This document shows, in pieces, positions 15,787 through 19,862 of a stretch of DNA of 19,862 nt (within the stretch, counting starts at the first letter, position 1; each line of letters starts with the position of its first letter). The notes beneath the pieces were generated by a model. The model was not told the DNA's origin and ran no database searches. It was given only the letters and a program-made list of their open reading frames with translations. The stretch spans positions 1 through 19,862 of the forward strand of contig DATKIY010000295.1 of the NCBI GenBank assembly GCA_035543875.1. Direction: 5' to 3'. The position numbers were made by a program, and so were the translations under genes. The stretch is from DATKIY01 sp035543875. GTDB lineage: Bacteria; Actinomycetota; Actinomycetes; JAHEKZ01.

Positions 15787-15821
15787 GCTTTGGCTTCAAC
15801 CTGATCATGAGGTGGACCTTT

Positions 15822-17150
15822 CTATCCGTAGCACTCGCAGAAGTACCAACCTCCGCGCCAACCCCGATACGTGAGCTCGTCGATCTCGTGGACGTTGCCG
15901 GTTCCGTCGGGGTTGGCGCTCAAGTAGGACCGCTGAGAAGAATGGATGTCGTATCTGAAGGCGATCTGGGTTCCGTCGGGCGACCAGATCGGGCCACCAA
16001 CCATCGTGTCGAGGGGCGGGCGCGAAGTCGGGCTGAAGACGAGGACCGGGGATGACCCGTTCGCTGACACGCTCCAGACCTCGTACTGGTCGTGGGCTGG
16101 GGAGAAAGTCCCGTAGGTGATCCGCCTCCCATCGGGAGACCAGACGATGTTCGGCGAACCCTCGCCGTGCGCGATGAAGACGCCTTCGGCAAGCGGTAGG
16201 CGGGTGGATCCGTCGGACATCATGACGTACAAGGTGTCCTCCGCGACTAACGCGATGCGGGTGCCGTCGGGTGACCACGCGATACCAGATCCTTCCTCTC
16301 CCCCGGGAACCTCCCCACCGAGTGACTCCGCGACCTGGACATGGCTGCCCCCGTTGACGCTCACCACGGCGACGGCACCATCCTGGGGGTCATCGCCTGA
16401 TCCGGTCGGAACCGTGGCATAGGCGATACGAGTCCCGTCGGGTGACCACGCCATCGAGGTGACGCCACCAGCGGTCCGCCCGAGATTCGTCCGGTCCCCG
16501 GTGGCCGGATCGATGAGGATTAGCTGGTTGCCCCTGTCATTGTCGTTTCCGGCGACCTTCACCAGCGAAGAGCCGGCGGGCGACCATGCCCAGAGGTCAG
16601 CCGCATCCGAGCCATCCCCCGAACAGGCCGTTGTGAGCTGCCGAGGCTGATCAACCCCGTTCGTGACCCAGAGCCCATTTGTCGCGTTCCGCTCGGTAGC
16701 TCCGTTCTGGCAGAACGAGAGCTCGAACGCGACCCACCTGCCGTTGGGCGATGGGGCCGCCCACGAAATACGGTGGCCGCGGAATGCCGGAAACTTGGCA
16801 GTATCGACGAGCGTGATCGCCTCACCAGTGGTCGGATCTTCAGCGACAACCTCGTGGTCGCTATCCGAGCTTCGGTGGATGATCATCCCCGTGAATGTCT
16901 CCGACCTGGTGACCGTGGGGGTGGGGTTGGGCGGTCCGGCAGGCATCGGACGAGTGGCAATGGATGAGTCCAGTGCCGCATAGGCCACCACTGCTAGCAC
17001 GGTCGCGGCGACGACTCCGCCGACAGCGGCGTACAGCCGGTTCCGCCTGCGCGTTCGACCCTGGTCCCACAAGTCAGAACCGGAATCAGGAGTGGGCGCC
17101 TCCCGGGCATAGTCATGCAGGAGGGTTCGGACCCGCGCTTCATCAGACAT
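15822..17150 (-). CDS. Membrane-anchored PD40/WD40-like beta-propeller, partner of SigE-type sigma (module 3)
   Basis: 442 residues from the ATG at 17150; the frame extends 14 codons further without a better start. The cytoplasmic N-terminus (MSDEARVRTLLHDYAREAPT) is followed by a basic stretch and one membrane helix (about 39-60, LYAAVGGVVAATVLAVVAYA). A Pro/Thr linker leads to an outer propeller with six PD40-type units such as WSPDGTRIAYA, WSPDGTRIALV, WSPDGRRITYG and WSPDGTQIAFR. The C-terminus ends GGWYFCECYG. It overlaps the sigma stop by 8 bp, so it is translationally coupled. Position and topology suggest it senses an external signal and controls the sigma factor through its short inner tail. 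This is inferred; no zinc finger is present. Confidence 0.82.
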   Translation of the reverse strand: MSDEARVRTLLHDYAREAPTPDSGSDLWDQGRTRRRNRLYAAVGGVVAATVLAVVAYAALDSSIATRPMPAGPPNPTPTVTRSETFTGMIIHRSSDSDHEVVAEDPTTGEAITLVDTAKFPAFRGHRISWAAPSPNGRWVAFELSFCQNGATERNATNGLWVTNGVDQPRQLTTACSGDGSDAADLWAWSPAGSSLVKVAGNDNDRGNQLILIDPATGDRTNLGRTAGGVTSMAWSPDGTRIAYATVPTGSGDDPQDGAVAVVSVNGGSHVQVAESLGGEVPGGEEGSGIAWSPDGTRIALVAEDTLYVMMSDGSTRLPLAEGVFIAHGEGSPNIVWSPDGRRITYGTFSPAHDQYEVWSVSANGSSPVLVFSPTSRPPLDTMVGGPIWSPDGTQIAFRYDIHSSQRSYLSANPDGTGNVHEIDELTYRGWRGGWYFCECYG

Positions 17151-17655
17151 CGCTGCCCCCCCCAGACTTGAACGCAGACAACTCAGGTGCAAACTTCCGA
17201 AGTCGAGTCAGAGCCGCCGAGCATTGGCTTTTCACAGTGCCGACCGAAACGCCGAGGATGTCCGCGGTTTGCTTTTCGGTCAGGTCATCGAAATAGCGGA
17301 GCACCAACACCGCTCGCTGCTTACGGGTGAGCCGGTCCAACGCAGTACCAACAACCACGTAATCCACGCTGGACTCCGACAGGTCCCGCGGCGACCCTTC
17401 GATCAGCACTGCAACAGGGACGTCCCGACTCCGTCGCCACCACGAGACGTGATCCCGGTACAAGATTCTGCGGGCATACCCGTCGGGATTCTCATCGCGC
17501 AGCTTCTCCCATCGCGCTGCTACCTTTACCAGAGCATCCTGAACCAGATCCTGGGCATGGTAGGCATCACCAGTCATCAAGAAAGCGGACTGTAAGAGAC
17601 CCGACTGCGCGGCCCGGACCCAGACGTCGAAGGAAACCTTTCCCTCATCGTCCAC
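17143..17655 (-). CDS. SigE-family ECF sigma factor (module 3)
   Basis: 170 residues from the GTG at 17655. A GTG at 17664 is also possible, but it abuts the AGGAAGGGGA ribosome site, whereas 17655 is about 8 nt away. Region 2 is FDVWVRAAQSGLLQSAFLMT then GDAYHAQDLVQDALVKVAARW, the SigE-family pattern with LTG/MTG-x-x-x-x-A-x-D-L-V-Q-D. Region 4 is ALDRLTRKQRAVLVLRYFDD then LTEKQTADILGVSVGTVKSQCSAALTRL. The C-terminus is encoded across a run of eight G (17156-17163), just before the overlap with the partner gene. It should recruit polymerase to an envelope-related regulon and probably its own promoter (see 17684-17712). Confidence 0.92.
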   Translation of the reverse strand: MDDEGKVSFDVWVRAAQSGLLQSAFLMTGDAYHAQDLVQDALVKVAARWEKLRDENPDGYARRILYRDHVSWWRRSRDVPVAVLIEGSPRDLSESSVDYVVVGTALDRLTRKQRAVLVLRYFDDLTEKQTADILGVSVGTVKSQCSAALTRLRKFAPELSAFKSGGGSDV

Positions 17656-17683
17656 CGGGATCACTCCCCTTCCTCGTACCTAT

Positions 17684-17712
17684 AACGCACCGGTACGTGT
17701 AAAAGGTTGGCA
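17684..17712 (-). promoter_or_regulatory. Candidate ECF-type promoter of sigma module 3
   Basis: On the minus strand TGCCAACC (17712-17705) is followed 17 bp later by CGTT (17687-17684), the usual -35 AAC / -10 CGT(T/C) layout of ECF sigma promoters. The start codon at 17655 lies 28 bp past the -10, leaving a 5' leader of about 20 nt with the ribosome site. This fits autoregulation. The near-palindrome ACGCACCGGTACGT (17685-17698) overlaps the -10 and spacer. Confidence 0.55.
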
Positions 17713-18299
17713 CCAAACCCGCCAATTTTGACGTCCTCTCAAGCACGACGCAGACCCGTCAGTGCGAACACGTAGAACGGTGCAAGCCCACGACGTCCGG
17801 CTTGGAAAGCAAATCTCCAGCACCTGGCTTTAGGTTAATCGTTGACGAATGTCCGGGTTGTTGAGTCGGCAGTACGTGCTGTACAAACGCACCTCAACGA
17901 GCGCCGACTTGGCTCTCTTGACTGAGAGCGTTGGACGATTCCCGTTCCAGAGTGAGGCTCGCCAGAACCCCCTGCTCCAAAGGTAGGTACATGGGTAATG
18001 GAGACGTCACGATCACGATGTGATCGCTCCAGTCACCTCCGATCTGAGCGTTCTCAGACCAAAAGTGCACCAGACTCAATCCAAGTAGTCGCGCACTGGA
18101 ATCGCTTGTGCGCTGTGCGACCGTGCTCAGCAAACGTGCAGGTCACGAGCGCTGTGCGGTGCAATATCCTTGACTGAAATGTGGCGACACGCTGATGTTC
18201 GTGGGCGTACCACGCCAGGGCCGGGAGCAGGGTTATCGAGCATGGCCATTTCGCGGGCGCACCGACAGCAAACGAGCCGTCTACGCCGTCAATCACCTG
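17713..18299. other. Intergenic region upstream of sigma module 3 with repeat copy E
   Basis: No convincing gene in about 590 bp. It contains a small stem GCTCTC-TTGACT-GAGAGC (17912-17929) and the long repeat copy E (18045-18180). Open frames on the minus strand here run through the repeat and have no recognisable protein content. Confidence 0.55.
18045..18180 (+). repeat. Intergenic repeat copy E (long form)
   Basis: About 136 bp. It begins TGAGCG-TT-CTCA, then CTCAATCCAAGTAG, GCGCACT, a first GCGCTGTGC (18110-18118), CGTGCTCAGCAAA, GCAGGTCACGAGCGCTGTGC, then GTGCAATATCCTTGACTGA. It aligns with copy D over its whole length and with copy B over the right 108 bp. TGCACC (18067) and GGTGCA (18159) are inverted with respect to each other near its ends. 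Confidence 0.78.
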
Positions 18300-18333
18300 G
18301 ACCGTGCCAGCCAGCGGACTGGCCGGCACGGTC
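18300..18333 (-). terminator. Strong hairpin after the DUF7144-like gene
   Basis: GACCGTGCC (18300-18308) pairs with GGCACGGTC (18325-18333). After one A/C mismatch a further 5-bp stem, GCCAG/CTGGC, closes a CGGA tetraloop. It lies 30 bp beyond the stop codon of the leftward gene. No T tract is present, but stem strength and position fit a terminator. Confidence 0.7.
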
Positions 18334-18362
18334 TCTCGCCCTATGACAGGGGGTGAGACGTA

Positions 18363-18797
18363 TCAGAGTTCCTTCATCTCCTTGCCGTGCACCATGACTG
18401 CCCAGATCACCAGGACGTCGATGGTGATGACGATGAGCGACCACACAGGCGAGACGTTCAGTGTCACGAAGTGAGTGATTAGGCTGCCGGCGGCGACGAA
18501 CACTGCGACTGTGCGGGCGAACATGCTGCCGCGCAGAAGTGCCGCGCCGATGGCAAATACGACGATGCCGACGAGCATGCTCCACCAGCCCCACGCATAC
18601 GGACTTCCGTAGGGAGCTCCGTTGTTGTTCCACATGGTCCAGTTGTTGTTGATGACGGCGAGAAACCCCATGATGCCGGTGAGCGTGCCGCTCAGCATCA
18701 TGATGAACGCCGCGAATGCAACCCAGCCGGTCCACGGCGTGGTTTCGATCGGCGCACTTGGCGAGGTGGAAGGACTTTGCAGGCTGCTGCTCGACAT
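18363..18797 (-). CDS. DUF7144-like four-helix membrane protein
   Basis: 144 residues from the ATG at 18797, chosen for the AAGGAG ribosome site 5-6 nt upstream; the frame runs on upstream to 18959 without one. A Ser/Pro/Thr-rich N-terminus of about 20 residues is followed by four membrane helices: TGWVAFAAFIMMLSGTLTGI, WWSMLVGIVVFAIGAALL, ARTVAVFVAAGSLITHFVTL and VWSLIVITIDVLVIWAVMVHG. The pattern W-V-A-F-A at the start and P-V-W-S-L-I-V-I-x-x-D-V-L-V-I-W at the end is typical of an actinobacterial small membrane family (DUF7144). Its function is unknown. The NNNW/WNNNGAPYG loop between helices 1 and 2 is asparagine-rich. A strong hairpin follows the gene. Confidence 0.78.
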   Translation of the reverse strand: MSSSSLQSPSTSPSAPIETTPWTGWVAFAAFIMMLSGTLTGIMGFLAVINNNWTMWNNNGAPYGSPYAWGWWSMLVGIVVFAIGAALLRGSMFARTVAVFVAAGSLITHFVTLNVSPVWSLIVITIDVLVIWAVMVHGKEMKEL

Positions 18798-19037
18798 GAT
18801 GTCTCCTTGGGTGGGCTTAAGCCCTTGCTTGTTCTCCCAGGCTTCTCCAGGGCCAGGATTGGGAACAGGGTCCAAAGGCCCCAATGGGTCCACCCACCTG
18901 TCGGTCATCGGAACTCGTCGGGACCTCGTGCCTGGTGCGTCGCCCAGCTGCCGTCCCACGGTCGGAATCGAGGTTCCACGAGGGTGGACGAGACTCCAGC
19001 GCTCGAAATGGTTTCAGCCCTCCGACGCCCGGACCGC

Positions 19038-19748
19038 TCATGGCTTGTAGTTGCTGTACGCGCCACCGATCCGGTCGTAGGTGTTACCGAGCTCATCCTG
19101 GGTGATCTTCACGCTTCCGTTGTCGGGAGTCAGGATCAGATCTTCTTTGAGTACAAGCGTGCGGAACGCCCAGTCTGGTGAGGGCCGTAGACGGTCGCCG
19201 AGGCGTTCGAGGCTTTCGTAGGTTTGATCGGGATCCACGATGAGGCTGGCGGACTTCATGCACCAGGAGTCGCCGTTGGGATCGTCAAGGATGAATACTG
19301 GGGATCCAGCGTTGATGCCGAGTTGCGTGTCCCGCTTGCCGTTGATCTCCTTGTACGCGACGGCCTCGTGCTTGCGCATCTCCTTAGGGACGTCGAGCCA
19401 CATCACCCATCGAGCCTGCAGACCTTGGAAGTCCCGCTCAGCGCCGACCATGACCTCCACCCAGTCCAGACACCACAGCCTCGGACCGTTCTTGAACGTC
19501 GCAAGGAGCTCATACTCGTCCTTGATGGCGTCCATGTTGAGTTGGTCGAGGAGCTCCTGCGGGCTTGAGTCACCGGTTCCAGCAGCGTCGTTCAACCCCA
19601 CCGTGTTGTAGACACCGGCGACCAGGTGGTGCGTGATCGCGTGTCCACCGATCAGGAAGATTTCGGTGTATCGGTCACCGCGAACGCCATCGAAGCGCAT
19701 GAGCGTCGAGCCTTGGTCATCATCGGGGAGTTTCGCCGATAGTCTCAT
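19038..19748 (-). CDS. Conserved protein of unknown function
   Basis: 236 residues from the ATG at 19748, which has AAGGGAA about 7 nt upstream; the frame extends 19 codons further without a site. No signal peptide, membrane helix or domain that I can name. The sequence looks like a genuine folded soluble protein: YTEIFLIGGHAITHHLVAG, then VYNTVGLND, NGPRLWCLDWVEV, VFILDDPNGDSWCMKSASLI, and the end ITQDELGNTYDRIGGAYSNYKP. Similar proteins of unknown role occur in other bacteria as far as I recall, but I cannot assign a family. The GGHAITHHLVAG stretch has three histidines that could bind metal; this is speculation. It is followed by 240 bp before the DUF7144-like gene in the same direction. 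Confidence 0.75.
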   Translation of the reverse strand: MRLSAKLPDDDQGSTLMRFDGVRGDRYTEIFLIGGHAITHHLVAGVYNTVGLNDAAGTGDSSPQELLDQLNMDAIKDEYELLATFKNGPRLWCLDWVEVMVGAERDFQGLQARWVMWLDVPKEMRKHEAVAYKEINGKRDTQLGINAGSPVFILDDPNGDSWCMKSASLIVDPDQTYESLERLGDRLRPSPDWAFRTLVLKEDLILTPDNGSVKITQDELGNTYDRIGGAYSNYKP

Positions 19749-19862
19749 GAGTATTCCCTTCGTTGAGGGCGTCAGGATCGGCGCTTGATAGGTGGACACT
19801 CCCACGCTGCCTCAATCACTTCGGGGCGCGGAAGGTATAGGCGGAGGATCACAAACCATTTG

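Noticed and set aside
1670..18180. Intergenic repeats as integron attC sites
   Set aside because: Orientation and spacing invited the idea, but I find no GTTRRRY/RYYYAAC core sites, no integron integrase, and several genes in both orientations between copies.
1..19862. tRNA, rRNA, transposase or phage genes
   Set aside because: Looked for cloverleaf ends, rRNA-like blocks, DDE transposase and integrase motifs; none seen.

Overview
The window is GC-rich and its coding sequences strongly prefer G or C in third codon positions. Three sigma/partner gene pairs, a DUF2510 protein with the WYPDP signature, a DUF7144-like membrane protein, a DUF1326/DUF2182 pair and several large secreted or membrane-anchored proteins all suggest a chromosomal segment of an actinomycete, possibly Nocardioides-like. 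The genus is inference. I see no rRNA, tRNA, CRISPR array, transposase or phage gene.

Layout. 1-1444 (minus): ECF sigma factor and zinc-finger anti-sigma factor, the latter cut by the left edge. 1909-4143 (plus): GNAT acetyltransferase, a 17-codon mini-ORF, a patatin-like hydrolase and a VOC/glyoxalase-fold protein. 4214-5770 (minus): secreted protein with a degenerate GH16-like domain. 6243-7244 (minus): Ca/cation exchanger. 7484-9668 (plus): DUF2510 protein, then the tightly spaced DUF1326-DUF2182 pair. 9856-11793 (minus): secreted RTX calcium-binding protein. 12001-13586 (minus): second ECF sigma factor with a membrane-anchored partner. 14184-15455 (minus): secreted seven-repeat beta-propeller. 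15514-15786 (minus): a short, possibly frameshifted ORF. 15822-17655 (minus): third sigma factor with a membrane-anchored WD40/PD40-type propeller. 18363-19748 (minus): DUF7144-like membrane protein and an unrecognised conserved protein.

The main theme is envelope signalling and secretion. Three ECF sigma factors, each overlapping a single-pass membrane partner, sit among genes for exported repeat proteins (RTX, SBBP propeller, GH16-like). The sigma/partner overlaps of 17, 4 and 8 bp imply translational coupling. The third pair has a good candidate ECF promoter (AACC, 17 bp, CGTT).

Two non-coding signals stand out. First, an intergenic repeat family has five copies in the same orientation, about 3.7 to 4.4 kb apart (near 1690, 6134, 9811, 13951 and 18149). 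Full copies reach about 110-135 bp around a 35-bp core beginning GAGCGCTGTGC. Second, a nearly identical block of about 100 bp lies both just upstream of the RTX gene (11811-11912) and at the 5' end of the second sigma gene (13581-13680). This could give the two genes related control. Neither signal matches a feature class I can name.
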